57,565 nt of DNA from Candidatus Endomicrobiellum meruensis. Lineage in GTDB: Bacteria > Elusimicrobiota > Endomicrobiia > Endomicrobiales > Endomicrobiaceae. The position numbers and the translations under genes are program-made. This document shows positions 18,456 to 27,678 of this stretch, one piece after another. The stretch lies in assembly GCA_031282625.1 (NCBI GenBank), contig JAITDI010000037.1, forward strand, positions 1 through 57,565, written 5' to 3'. Numbering within the stretch: position 1 is the stretch's first letter; every line of letters starts with the position of its first letter. A model generated the notes under the pieces. It saw only the letters and a list, made by a program, of their open reading frames with translations, ran no database searches and was not told the DNA's origin.

Positions 18456-18473
18456 TTTTGCTTTAAAGCAAAA
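18456..18473. promoter_or_regulatory. 18-base perfect palindrome, possible operator
   Basis: TTTTGCTTTAAAGCAAAA reads identically on both strands. It lies about 85 bases upstream of the NifU-like start and just downstream of the predicted minus-strand -10 element, a position suitable for a repressor. No loop is available, so a dimeric protein site is likelier than a hairpin. Confidence 0.4.
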
Positions 18474-18514
18474 CGCCTAATGGATTTCACGCCAAAGACA
18501 AACTCAGACAAATT

Positions 18515-18523
18515 ATTATAACA
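18515..18523 (-). promoter_or_regulatory. Extended -10 promoter for the NifU-thrB-lysC run
   Basis: On the minus strand this reads TGTTATAAT, a perfect TATAAT with the upstream TG of extended -10 promoters. No matching -35 is seen. It would transcribe leftward into the NifU-like gene. Confidence 0.45.
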
Positions 18524-18649
18524 CAATAAAAGCCTTATATCTATAATCGCTAAGATCAAAATAGAAATGGTCCTTTTTGAAGTAAAATGGAAGAGTGGTA
18601 GAGCAATGAAGATTAACGAAAAAGTACAACTTTGACCTTAACGTTTTGT

Positions 18650-18678
18650 TTGACTTTCAGTTGTATTTTAAGTACACT
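18650..18678 (+). promoter_or_regulatory. Promoter for the glutamate synthase genes
   Basis: TTGACT (18650-18655), a 17-base spacer and TACACT (18673-18678). A start near 18685 leaves a leader of about 120 bases before the GTG at 18806. Confidence 0.5.
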
Positions 18679-18684
18679 TTAACA

Positions 18685-18805
18685 AAATAAAATGGGTTAT
18701 GAAAGTCGTCTGCGTGTCCTAAAAATCTCCCGCGAGGGTATTTTTAGGGCGTTTTTACGTGTAAAATACGCGTACGTTCGGGTGTTGTTTTTCTGGAGGT
18801 CTAAT
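18685..18805 (+). promoter_or_regulatory. Structured 5' leader of the glutamate synthase genes, candidate RNA switch
   Basis: Hairpin 1 pairs CCTAAAAAT (18718-18726) with ATTTTTAGG (18740-18748) around an inner CCC-GCGA-GGG (18729-18738) capped by a GNRA tetraloop. Hairpin 2 pairs GCG/TTTTA (18749-18757) with TAAAA/CGC (18762-18771). An ATCTCC in hairpin 1 (18725-18730) can also pair with the ribosome binding site GGAGGT (18796-18801) through one G-U. The stretch is richer in G and C than its surroundings. It fits none of the riboswitch consensus sequences I can recall, including the glutamine-binding glnA motif. Confidence 0.45.
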
Positions 18806-19894
18806 GTGCTAAAAGAAGGGGAGTTACGAATTCCATCTGGATGTGCGATAAGCGGCATTATAAATAAAAAGGGCAAAAGATTTAGCGGTGAAGAAATTAT
18901 TAAATCTATTGCTTTAATGCATGAAAGATCAAACGGTTTGGGTGGCGGTTTTGCTGCTTATGGTATTTATCCCAAATATAAAGAATTTTATGCTTTCCAC
19001 ATTTTTTACGACAATCTAAGCATTAAAACCCAAGTAGAAGACTTCCTTGTAAAACATTTTGAAATAGAAAGTGCTGGAAACATCCCTACAAAATCTGTTC
19101 CAAATATAAAAGACCAACCTCTAATATGGCGTTATTTTGTTTATCCAAGAATTTATATGTCAAAAGAAGAAGTGATAGATGAAGACGAATTTACTTCTAG
19201 ATGCGTGATAAAAATAAATAAAGAATATAAGAGCGCATACGTTTTTTCAAGCGGCAAAAATATGGGAGCTTTTAAAGGTGTTGGATATCCTGAAGGTGTA
19301 GGCGAATTTTTTATGTTGGACAGGTACGAAGGTTACATGTGGATTGCCCATGGAAGATTTCCTACAAATACTCCGGGTTGGTGGGGCGGCGCGCACCCTT
19401 TTACAATGCTTAACTGGTCAGTAGTGCACAATGGTGAAATATCTTCTTACGATACCAACAGGCGTTTTGTTGAGATGTTTGGGTATAAATGTACTTTGCA
19501 AACTGACAGTGAAGTAATAACATATCTTTTTGATTTACTCGTAAGAAGACATAAAATGCCGATGGATAAAGCGTTAAAAGCAGTAGCAGCTCCTTTCTGG
19601 GACGATATAGAAAGAGAAAGTAAAGAAATCCAAAACGAACTTAAAAGTATTAGAGCTGTTTACTCTAGTGCGCTTATAAACGGACCTTTTTCAATAATTT
19701 TAGGCTGCCAAAAAGGAATGATAGCATTAAACGACAGAATAAAGCTTCGCTCTATGGTTGCTGCAGAAAAAGGCGACAGAACTTATGTTGCAAGCGAAGA
19801 GAGCGCTATAAGAATAATATGCGATAATCCTGATAGGGTTTGGTCGCCAAGAGGTGGGGAAGCTGTTATTGCTTTATTGGAAGGGAAAAATTAA
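18806..19894 (+). CDS. Glutamate synthase, glutamine amidotransferase subunit (split type)
   Basis: Class II amidotransferase domain that strips ammonia from glutamine for the partner synthase subunits. The 362-residue protein starts LKEGELRIPSGCAISGI; the Cys in SGCAISG is the likely nucleophile, here about 12 residues in rather than at position 2. GRFPTNTPGWWGGAHPF and VHNGEISS are the glutamine pocket blocks. The GTG at 18806 is chosen because GGAGG (18796-18800) precedes it and family members begin close by; an ATG at 18692 is in frame but its extension lies in the structured leader. It abuts the next subunit gene. Confidence 0.85.
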   Translation: MLKEGELRIPSGCAISGIINKKGKRFSGEEIIKSIALMHERSNGLGGGFAAYGIYPKYKEFYAFHIFYDNLSIKTQVEDFLVKHFEIESAGNIPTKSVPNIKDQPLIWRYFVYPRIYMSKEEVIDEDEFTSRCVIKINKEYKSAYVFSSGKNMGAFKGVGYPEGVGEFFMLDRYEGYMWIAHGRFPTNTPGWWGGAHPFTMLNWSVVHNGEISSYDTNRRFVEMFGYKCTLQTDSEVITYLFDLLVRRHKMPMDKALKAVAAPFWDDIERESKEIQNELKSIRAVYSSALINGPFSIILGCQKGMIALNDRIKLRSMVAAEKGDRTYVASEESAIRIICDNPDRVWSPRGGEAVIALLEGKN

Positions 19895-21400
19895 ATGAAT
19901 TTAAATTTTAATAGTCCATTATTTGAAGTAATAAGAGATGAGAAAAAGTGCGTAAAATGCAAAGTTTGTGTTATGGAATGTTCAAATAAAGTTCATTCTT
20001 ACGATGAGAAAAAAGATGTTTTTAAAACCGATGATATAAAATGCGTCAACTGTCACAGGTGTGTGGTTCTTTGCCCAACAAGAGCTTTAATTATAAAAAA
20101 ATATCCTCTTGAGTTTAGAGAAAATAAAAATTGGTCAGAAACAACAATAAAAGAAATTTATAAACAGTCTCAAACTGGAGGAGTTTTGCTTTCAAGTATG
20201 GGAAATCCCAACCCTTTTCCAATTTATTGGGATAAAATACTCCTCAATGCTAGCCAAGTTACAAATCCATCAATAGATCCATTAAGAGAGCCTATGGAGA
20301 CAAAAGTTATGATAGGCAGAAAGCCCGAAAAACTTGAATTTGACTTTAATGGAAAACTGATAACAAAGATGCCTCCTCAAGTAAGCCTAACCATGCCTAT
20401 AATGTTTGCCGCTATGAGTTATGGAGCAATTTCAAAAAATGCACATGAATCTCTTGCTAGAGCTGCGGAGGAACTTGGCATTTGTTGTAATACAGGCGAG
20501 GGTGGTTTAAATAAAGATTTCTATAAATACGGAAAAAATACTATTGTTCAAGTAGCATCTGGAAGATTTGGAGTTCACAAGGAATATTTAGATGTTGGAG
20601 TTGCAATAGAAATTAAGATAGGTCAGGGAGCAAAACCTGGAATTGGCGGACATCTTCCTGGTCGTAAGGTTGGAGAAGATGTTTCTGCTACGAGAATGAT
20701 ACCAGCAGGCTGTGACGCTATTTCTCCAGCTCCGCACCATGATATTTATTCAATTGAAGATTTAAGACAACTTATATTTTCGTTAAAAGAAGTTACTCAT
20801 TATGAAAAGCCAATATTTGTGAAAATTGCGGCGGTGCATAATGCTGCAGCTATAGCTTCTGGCGTGGTAAGAGCTGGAGCCGATGCAATTGTTGTTGATG
20901 GATTTCGCGGTGGTACTGGAGCAGCCCCGACGAGAGTTAGGGATAATGTGGGAATTCCAATAGGGCTTGCTTTGGCTTCAATTGATCAAAAACTAAGGGA
21001 AGAAGGGATAAGAAATCAAATTTCTTTATTAGTCGCTGGAAGTATAAGAAACAGTGCAGATGTAGTTAAAGCTATAGCTTTGGGAGCAGATGCAGCATGT
21101 ATAGGAACCGCAGCTCTTATAGCTATGGGTTGCCATATGTGCCGCACATGCACTACGGGCAAGTGCAACTGGGGTATAGCAACTCAAGAACCTGATCTTG
21201 AAAAAAGATTAGATCCAGACATTATGTATAAACGTTTGGTTAATTTAGTCTCGGCATGGAATCATGAGATTCAAGAAATGCTCGGTGGTATGGGAATAAA
21301 TGCAATTGACAGTTTGCGTGGTAATAGGCTTATGCTTAGAGGCATAGGTTTAAACGAAAGAGAACTTGAGATACTCGGCATCAAATATGCAGGAGAGTAA
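19895..21400 (+). CDS. Glutamate synthase, FMN-binding synthase subunit with ferredoxin domain
   Basis: Central catalytic subunit of the archaeal-type split glutamate synthase. The 501 residues start with two 4Fe-4S clusters (CVKCKVCVMEC and CVNCHRCVVLCP within the first 60), followed by the FMN barrel: GEGGLNKDFYKYGKNTIVQ, KIGQGAKPGIGGHLPG and DAIVVDGFRGGTGAAPT. Cysteines in CHMCRTCTTGKCNWG bind the 3Fe-4S centre. It makes two glutamates from glutamine and 2-oxoglutarate, probably with reduced ferredoxin or a separate electron donor. The start codon directly follows the amidotransferase stop. Confidence 0.93.
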   Translation: MNLNFNSPLFEVIRDEKKCVKCKVCVMECSNKVHSYDEKKDVFKTDDIKCVNCHRCVVLCPTRALIIKKYPLEFRENKNWSETTIKEIYKQSQTGGVLLSSMGNPNPFPIYWDKILLNASQVTNPSIDPLREPMETKVMIGRKPEKLEFDFNGKLITKMPPQVSLTMPIMFAAMSYGAISKNAHESLARAAEELGICCNTGEGGLNKDFYKYGKNTIVQVASGRFGVHKEYLDVGVAIEIKIGQGAKPGIGGHLPGRKVGEDVSATRMIPAGCDAISPAPHHDIYSIEDLRQLIFSLKEVTHYEKPIFVKIAAVHNAAAIASGVVRAGADAIVVDGFRGGTGAAPTRVRDNVGIPIGLALASIDQKLREEGIRNQISLLVAGSIRNSADVVKAIALGADAACIGTAALIAMGCHMCRTCTTGKCNWGIATQEPDLEKRLDPDIMYKRLVNLVSAWNHEIQEMLGGMGINAIDSLRGNRLMLRGIGLNERELEILGIKYAGE

Positions 21401-21403
21401 AAT

Positions 21404-22144
21404 ATGAAAAGAATAAAAGCTTTAGATATTTATTACCGTGAGCTTAATGATTCCATAGATAATGAAATAAAGACTGATAAAAATATAATGTTGACTGATG
21501 TTTTTGGACAAAGATATATAGGTAGAGGATTGACTCAAGGTGTTAAAATTAAAATACAAGGTACGCCCGGAAATGATATGGCAGTTTATATGGACGGAGC
21601 GGAAATAGAAGTATTTGGAAATGTGCAAGACGGTGTTGGAAACACCATGAACTCTGGAAGAATTATTGTTCATGGAAGATGCGGGGATACTCTTGGGTAT
21701 GCAATGAGAGGCGGCGAAATATATATTGAGGGAAATGTAGGTTATAGAGTGGGAATCCACATGAAGGAATATAAGAAAATGAAGCCTTTGATTGTTGTCG
21801 GAGGAAAAGCCGGCGACTTTTTGGGTGAATACATGGCTGGCGGGGCTATCATTCTTTTGGCGCTTGACCTTGCAAAAGATGAAGAAATAGTAGGAAGATT
21901 TTGCGGCACGGGAATACACGGCGGGAAAATATATATAAACGGCAAAGTTGATAAATATAAATTTGGAAAAGAAATAGAAAAAGTTTCTTTAGATGAAGAC
22001 GATATTGTTTTCCTAAAAAGACATATTGATTTGTATTCAAAATTTTTCAAAAAAGATTTGTCGCATTTAAAGATAAAATCTTTTTCAAAGTATTCGGCTG
22101 TTAACAAAAATCCGTATGCTAATATGTATTGCTCTAATTACTAA
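21404..22144 (+). CDS. Glutamate synthase, GXGXG-domain subunit
   Basis: A 246-residue protein equal to the C-terminal beta-helix of bacterial GltB. Repeated glycine-rich turns are visible (GTPGNDMAVYMDG, GNVQDGVGNTMNSG, HGRCGDTLGYAMRGG, GGKAGDFLGEYMAGG). In the split type this domain is a separate polypeptide that packs between the amidotransferase and synthase parts. It begins three bases after the synthase subunit, so the three form one operon, probably continuing into carA 30 bases on. Confidence 0.93.
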   Translation: MKRIKALDIYYRELNDSIDNEIKTDKNIMLTDVFGQRYIGRGLTQGVKIKIQGTPGNDMAVYMDGAEIEVFGNVQDGVGNTMNSGRIIVHGRCGDTLGYAMRGGEIYIEGNVGYRVGIHMKEYKKMKPLIVVGGKAGDFLGEYMAGGAIILLALDLAKDEEIVGRFCGTGIHGGKIYINGKVDKYKFGKEIEKVSLDEDDIVFLKRHIDLYSKFFKKDLSHLKIKSFSKYSAVNKNPYANMYCSNY

Positions 22145-22174
22145 TTAGTTTAAATATATACAGAGGTTTAAGAG

Positions 22175-23314
22175 ATGAAAAATGAGAGTTTTTTTGACAA
22201 GCGATACAAGAAAGCTTATCTTGAGCTTTCAAACGGAATAAAGCTTGAAGGCAAGGCTATTGGCGCAGATATTTCGGTAAGCGGCGAGATGGTATTTAAT
22301 ACTGGTATGCTTGGATACAGCGAGGCAATGACAGATCCTTCGTATTTGGGGCAGATTTTGGTGTTTAGTTTTTGTTTAATTGGAAATTATGGAATACCCT
22401 TCCATGAAAACAGGGATTTTTTTTCGTCTCAAGGACATGAAAGTTCTTCAGTAAAAACACAAGGCATAATAGTTTCGGACATTTACAGCGGGTGTCACCA
22501 CCACGACGGAGGAATATCTCTTGAAGATTGGATGAAAAAACAAGGTGTGCCGGGTATTGCCAGAATAGACACAAGATATTTAGTGCAGATAATAAGAGAC
22601 AGCGGGAATCTTTGGGGAAGAATTATTCCAGAAGGAGCAAAACCTCAAAATAAAAGTAAATTTGAATTTTTAAAGCATTTTGAAGACGGAGAATACGTCG
22701 ATCCATCAAAATTTAATTTAATGCCGTCGGTATCAACCAAAGAAAGACAAATAATAGGCAGAGGCTCCAAGAAAGTTGCGGTCATTGACTGCGGCGCAAA
22801 GTGGAACATTATGAGAATGCTTATAGAAAGAGGCTGTGAGGTGGAAGTATTGCCTTGGGATACAGATTTTTCAACAGTTAAATGTGACGGTTGGGTTATA
22901 AGCAATGGTCCCGGAGATCCTAAAAATACCGCAGATTTAGTTGAGAGAATAAAAAAAGATGTGTTAACTTCAAATAAGCCTATTTTGGGAATATGTTTGG
23001 GGCATCAGCTTTTAGCGTTGGCTTCTGGAGCTAAAACCAAAAGATTAAGCCACGGACATAGAAGCCATAATCAGCCTGTTTTTTCTCTTCCGGATAAAAA
23101 AGCTTATATGTCTAGCCAAAACCACAGATATGCAGTGGAGAAAAATTCAATACAAGACGGTTGGGAATTATGGTTTGAAAATGCCAACGATGATTCTGTT
23201 GAAGGGTTGAAACACAAAACAAAACCGTTTATGTCAGTGCAATTCCACCCGGAAGCTTCAAGCGGACCAAATGATACGTCTTGGATTATGGATAAACTTG
23301 TGGGATTGTTATAG
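22175..23314 (+). CDS. carA: Carbamoyl-phosphate synthase small subunit
   Basis: Glutamine-hydrolysing subunit that feeds ammonia to CarB for pyrimidines and arginine. The 379 residues match the family: N-terminal domain with GEMVFNTGMLGYSEAMTDPSY and a class I amidotransferase domain with the nucleophile elbow GICLGHQLLALA and the catalytic His-Glu in QFHPEASSGP. It follows the glutamate synthase genes by 30 bases. A decayed permease gene now separates it from carB. Confidence 0.96.
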   Translation: MKNESFFDKRYKKAYLELSNGIKLEGKAIGADISVSGEMVFNTGMLGYSEAMTDPSYLGQILVFSFCLIGNYGIPFHENRDFFSSQGHESSSVKTQGIIVSDIYSGCHHHDGGISLEDWMKKQGVPGIARIDTRYLVQIIRDSGNLWGRIIPEGAKPQNKSKFEFLKHFEDGEYVDPSKFNLMPSVSTKERQIIGRGSKKVAVIDCGAKWNIMRMLIERGCEVEVLPWDTDFSTVKCDGWVISNGPGDPKNTADLVERIKKDVLTSNKPILGICLGHQLLALASGAKTKRLSHGHRSHNQPVFSLPDKKAYMSSQNHRYAVEKNSIQDGWELWFENANDDSVEGLKHKTKPFMSVQFHPEASSGPNDTSWIMDKLVGLL

Positions 23315-23316
23315 TA

Positions 23317-24172
23317 GAAGATATAAAAAAAGAACATTTACAAAAAGGGCTTAAAGAACGACATGTAAATTTAATTGCTATAGGTGGGATCAGTAGGTAT
23401 TGGATTGTTTCTCGCTTCGGGCAATGCTATAACTATGTCAGTCCATGCTTGTTGTTGTCTTATGTAATAGGAACCTTTTTTATGTATCTTATTATGCAGC
23501 GATAAATAAAGTGGTTCCGTTAATTTCTTTGCTTTATATGGGTCCTCTCTTTGTAATTATGTGTCTTTATCCATGGCTAAATTTGCAAGGAGATGGCGGT
23601 GAGGAAAGTGTTTTTGTTACTGCATTTATGAGCCTTGGAATAAAAAAAGCAGCACTTATGCTAAATTTTATTGTAATCTTAGCTTTTTATCGGCTTGTAG
23701 TAGCGGAATATTCACCAATGGAAGAATGCTTTACAATTTGGCATTAAATAATCAAGCTCCTAAATTTTTGGCAAATCTTAGTTCAAGCAAAACTCCAGTT
23801 AATGCTGTTTTGTTTTCATCTTTTGTGTCGTTGATAGGGGTTTTCTTAAATTATTTTATGCCTAAAACGCTCTTTATGGTATTGAGAAACAGTACAACTT
23901 CTATAGCTTTGTTAACTTGGGGCGGCATAGTAGTCGTTCAAATGTATGCGAGACGTTCTATGGTGTCGGAAGATATTTCAAACTTAAAATATCCTATGCC
24001 GTTTTATCCATATTCAAATTATTTAATTTTTGGAGTTTTGATTCTTATATTTGTAACGCTTGCCATTGATAAAGTTACAAGAGTTTCTGCAATTCTGTGT
24101 CCGCTTTGGCTGGGTTTTTTATATGCGGTTTATAAATTGGTTGTGAAAAAAAATAATATGAAAACGATATAA
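23317..24172 (+). pseudogene. Amino acid permease (APC superfamily), decayed
   Basis: Starts without a proper initiation codon as EDIKKEHLQKGLKERHVNLI, the classic N-terminus of APC permeases. At about 23393 one extra base breaks IAIGGI-IGIGLFLASGNAIT; PCLLLSYVIGTFFMYLI follows in another frame. A jump to AAINKVVPLISLLYMGPLF near 23495 implies loss of several middle helices, roughly 500 bases. Another shift near 23700 precedes SGIFTNGRMLYNLALNNQAP. The last part, 23726-24172, is an intact frame of 148 codons with four hydrophobic segments. The gene cannot make a transporter. Confidence 0.85.
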
Positions 24173-24183
24173 AGAGGTAAAAT

Positions 24184-27100
24184 ATGCCGATTTTAGATTT
24201 TTTATCTCCCAAAAACGGAAAAAAACAAAAAGTTATTCTCCTTGGTTCGGGAGCGTTGTCTATAGGACAGGCAGGGGAATTTGATTATTCGGGGTCTCAA
24301 GCTGTAAAGGCGTTGGAAGAAGAAGGTTTAGAAGTAATAATTATCAATCCGAACATTGCTTCGGTTCAAACTAACAAGGGTACAAATAAAAAAGTCTATT
24401 TGTATCCTATTACTCCTTTTTGGGTTGAAAAAATTATTAAGATAGAAAAACCCGTTGCTATTATTTCAAGTTTTGGCGGTCAGACGTCGTTAAATTGCGT
24501 TATAGATCTTGAAAAAAGCGGCGTTTTGAAGAAATACAATGTAAAGGTTTTGGGAACGCAGGTTAATGCGCTTGAATTGTCGGAAGACAGAGAACTTTTC
24601 GCGGAAAAAATGAAGTCTATAAATGTTCCTATAGCTAAAAGCCATGCAGTTTCCACAGTAAATGAAGCTTTAAAAACAGCCGAGCAAATAGGCTATCCTG
24701 TTATTACTCGTTCAGCTTTTGCTTTGGGTGGGCTAGGCAGTGGACTTGCAAAAAATTCTGCAGATTTAAAAAGGCTTACGCAGGCGGCATTAATGACCTC
24801 TCATCAACTTTTAATTGAAAAATCTCTTCACGGTTGGAAAGAAATAGAATATGAAGTAATGAGAGACAAAACAGGAAACACCATAACAATATGCAATATG
24901 GAAAACTTTGACCCTATGGGAATACACACGGGAGATTCCATAGTTATAGCTCCGTGTCAGACGATAAATAACACAGAAAATAATATGCTTAGAGACACAG
25001 CCATTAAAATTGCCCAAAACGTTGGTATAGTCGGCGAGTGTAATGTGCAGTATGCTTTAAACCCTGAAGATTATGGTTTTTACGTTATAGAAATCAACGC
25101 AAGACTTTCTCGCTCCAGCGCTTTGGCAAGCAAAGCAACGGGTTATCCTATAGCTTATATAGCGGCAAAAATCGTCATAGGTTTTGACTTATTGGAATTA
25201 AAAAATCCTGTTACTGGTACAACGTCGGCATTTTACGAGCCTTCGCTTGATTACGTTACTTTAAAAGTTCCTCGTTGGGATTTAAGCAAGTTTACGGGAG
25301 TTTCTAAAAATTTAGGCACTCAAATGAAGTCTGTCGGCGAAGTTATGGCAATAGGCAGAAACTTTTGCGAAGTTATGCAAAAAGCTCTTAGAATGGTTAA
25401 TGAGAATGAAAATGGCATAACAGTAAATATTTTTAAAGATACTTCGTCCGAAGACCTTGAGAAAGAGCTTTTGTCACCGACAAACTTAAGAGTATTTGCA
25501 ATTTACGAAACTTTTAAAAGAGGAAAATCTATTGAATATGTTTATGAAAAAACGAAAATAGATTATTGGTTTTTGTCTCATATTTTGTATTTGGCAAAAG
25601 TTGAATCTGAATTGTTTAATTTTTTTGTAAAGCATTCTGAAAAAAAAGATTTGTTTACGGCTCAAGACATATATAATACTTATAAAAAAGTTCCAAAAGA
25701 ACATTTGCATTGCCTAAAGTCCAAAGGATTTTCTGATTTTCAGCTTACGAAAATTTTCCTTTTGGCATGTTTGTCGTGTCAAACAAAATTGAGCATAAAA
25801 CAAATACGAACTTTGTCTTTTGGCATAAGAAAACTGAGAAAGAAACTAGGCGTTCTTCCTGTTGTAAAACAAATAGATACAACGTCTTCCGAATATCCAA
25901 CAAAATCTAATTATTTATATCTTACATACGACGGCATCCATAGCGATGTGTCTCCTAAGAAAAGCACAAAGAGCGTTATTACTTTGGGCAGTGGAAGTTA
26001 TCGTATAGGCAGTAGTTTGGAATTTGACTGGTGTTCTGTTATGACAAGCAGTTATTTCAAAAATAAAAAGAACGACAGCGTTATTATAAATTGCAATCCA
26101 GAAACAGTTTCTACAGATTACAGTGCTTCTGATAGACTTTATTTTGAAGAATTGTCTTCAGAAAGAGTTTTGGATATCATAGATATTGAGGACCCTAAGG
26201 GCGTTGTAGCGTGTATGGGCGGACAGAATCCTAATAATTTAATTCAACCTTTAAGCGAGGCTAAAGTAAATATTTTGGGGCACAGCCAAAAGAGTGTTGA
26301 CGGGGCTGAAGATAGAGAGAAGTTCTCAGCAATGCTTGATAAGCTCGGAATAGATCAGCCTGAGTGGATTTCAGCTGTCTCCAGAGACGAAATAGAAAAG
26401 TTTATAGAAAAAGTAGGGTTTCCAGTACTTATACGTCCGAGTTTTGTATTGTCTGGAACACTTATGAACGTTGCTAACGACAAAGAAAGTTTGGAACATT
26501 ACCTGTCATTAACGAAGGATATTTCGGCTGACTTTCCAGTAGTTATTTCAAAATTCATACTTGATGCAAAAGAAATAGAGTGCGACGGAGTAGCTAAAGG
26601 CGGAGAAGTTATATTGTCGCTCGTTACGGAACATATAGAAAATGCGGGTGTCCACAGCGGTGACGCTACTATGGTTTTCCCTTCGCAAAAAATATATACC
26701 CGTACGGTAAATATTATTAAAGATATAGTTAGAAAAATAGTGAAAGGTCTTAATTTGAACGGACCTTTCAACATACAGTTTATAGCTAAAGAAAATGATG
26801 TAAAGGTAATAGAATGTAATGCAAGAGCTTCAAGGTCGTTTCCTTTTATTTCAAAAGTTTCTGGAGTAAATTTAGCAGAGCTTTCTTGCAAAGTTATGAA
26901 CAATGAGAAAGTGAAAAAGATTTTGATTGACGAAAGCGAGATACCGTATGTTGGTGTTAAAGCGTCTATGTTTAGTTTTCAAAGACTTGACGGGGCAGAT
27001 CCTGTAATAGGCGTTGAAATGGCATCAACGGGCGAAGTCGGTTGTTTGGGCAATAAGTTTGACCATGCGATGCTTTTATCAATGGAAGCTACACAAATAA

Positions 27101-27498
27101 GAAAACCGAAAAAGGGCGTTCTAATAAGCACAGGGAGAGAAAAAGATAAAATTAAATTTATGGAAGTAGTTGATAATCTTTACAAACTCGGCGTTCCTGT
27201 TTACGCTACAAGAGGGACAGCAAAATTCCTTGAGGATAGAGGTTATAAAGTTGAGACTGTTCACTGGAACCGCAATCCAAGAGCAGTAGATATAATAATA
27301 GAGGGGAAAGTTGATTTTGTGATCAACATAAACAAAAATTTAAGCGTTGACGAACTGCACAATAATTCAGAAATAAGAAAAATGGCTGTTAAATGCGGTT
27401 GCTCGTTGCTTACAAATCTTGAGAAAACAACGGCTTATTTAAGAGCCTATGATTCTTATGATGAGCTACAAAGCATAGATCACTGCATAAGTTTGTAA
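24184..27498 (+). CDS. carB: Carbamoyl-phosphate synthase large subunit
   Basis: Builds carbamoyl phosphate from bicarbonate, ammonia and two ATP. The 1104 residues show the duplicated architecture: two ATP-grasp halves with matching N-termini (LLGSGALSIGQAGEFDYSGS and TLGSGSYRIGSSLEFDW), then an MGS-like allosteric domain (GVLISTGREKDKIKF to the end). The first biotin-carboxylase-like half keeps EINARLSRSSALASKATGYP. The slightly unusual second-half SLEFDW (most have GVEFDW) is conservative. The ribosome binding site is AGAGG. It follows the permease pseudogene by 11 bases. Confidence 0.96.
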   Translation: MPILDFLSPKNGKKQKVILLGSGALSIGQAGEFDYSGSQAVKALEEEGLEVIIINPNIASVQTNKGTNKKVYLYPITPFWVEKIIKIEKPVAIISSFGGQTSLNCVIDLEKSGVLKKYNVKVLGTQVNALELSEDRELFAEKMKSINVPIAKSHAVSTVNEALKTAEQIGYPVITRSAFALGGLGSGLAKNSADLKRLTQAALMTSHQLLIEKSLHGWKEIEYEVMRDKTGNTITICNMENFDPMGIHTGDSIVIAPCQTINNTENNMLRDTAIKIAQNVGIVGECNVQYALNPEDYGFYVIEINARLSRSSALASKATGYPIAYIAAKIVIGFDLLELKNPVTGTTSAFYEPSLDYVTLKVPRWDLSKFTGVSKNLGTQMKSVGEVMAIGRNFCEVMQKALRMVNENENGITVNIFKDTSSEDLEKELLSPTNLRVFAIYETFKRGKSIEYVYEKTKIDYWFLSHILYLAKVESELFNFFVKHSEKKDLFTAQDIYNTYKKVPKEHLHCLKSKGFSDFQLTKIFLLACLSCQTKLSIKQIRTLSFGIRKLRKKLGVLPVVKQIDTTSSEYPTKSNYLYLTYDGIHSDVSPKKSTKSVITLGSGSYRIGSSLEFDWCSVMTSSYFKNKKNDSVIINCNPETVSTDYSASDRLYFEELSSERVLDIIDIEDPKGVVACMGGQNPNNLIQPLSEAKVNILGHSQKSVDGAEDREKFSAMLDKLGIDQPEWISAVSRDEIEKFIEKVGFPVLIRPSFVLSGTLMNVANDKESLEHYLSLTKDISADFPVVISKFILDAKEIECDGVAKGGEVILSLVTEHIENAGVHSGDATMVFPSQKIYTRTVNIIKDIVRKIVKGLNLNGPFNIQFIAKENDVKVIECNARASRSFPFISKVSGVNLAELSCKVMNNEKVKKILIDESEIPYVGVKASMFSFQRLDGADPVIGVEMASTGEVGCLGNKFDHAMLLSMEATQIRKPKKGVLISTGREKDKIKFMEVVDNLYKLGVPVYATRGTAKFLEDRGYKVETVHWNRNPRAVDIIIEGKVDFVININKNLSVDELHNNSEIRKMAVKCGCSLLTNLEKTTAYLRAYDSYDELQSIDHCISL

Positions 27499-27678
27499 TT
27501 TTCTTCTACTTGAATAAGCGTTATTTTAAATGTAATATAAATAAAAAATGTACCTTATTAATGAACTAATCTGAAGTTGATAAAGTGAAATAGCTACAAA
27601 TTTATAAAACATAATAACCAATTTAATGTAATTGCATTAGTTGGGCATTTTTATTTGTTAAAAAAAAGGATTTTATTT

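Larger units (their letters stand above)
18371..18649. other. Divergent intergenic region between the NifU-like and glutamate synthase genes
   Basis: No gene is seen in about 280 bases. It holds an 18-base perfect palindrome at 18456-18473 and a minus-strand extended -10 element at 18515-18523, both listed separately. The plus-strand promoter of the glutamate synthase genes follows at 18650. Confidence 0.5.

Noticed and set aside
18692-18805. N-terminal extension of the glutamate synthase amidotransferase from ATG 18692
   Set aside because: The extension consists of the hairpin-rich leader, has no family counterpart, and a good GGAGG precedes the GTG at 18806.
18804-18812. ATG TGC TAA just behind the GGAGG before the glutamate synthase amidotransferase
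   Set aside because: It would encode only Met-Cys. The overlapping GTG at 18806 gives the full family protein; a minimal two-codon leader is possible but not supported.
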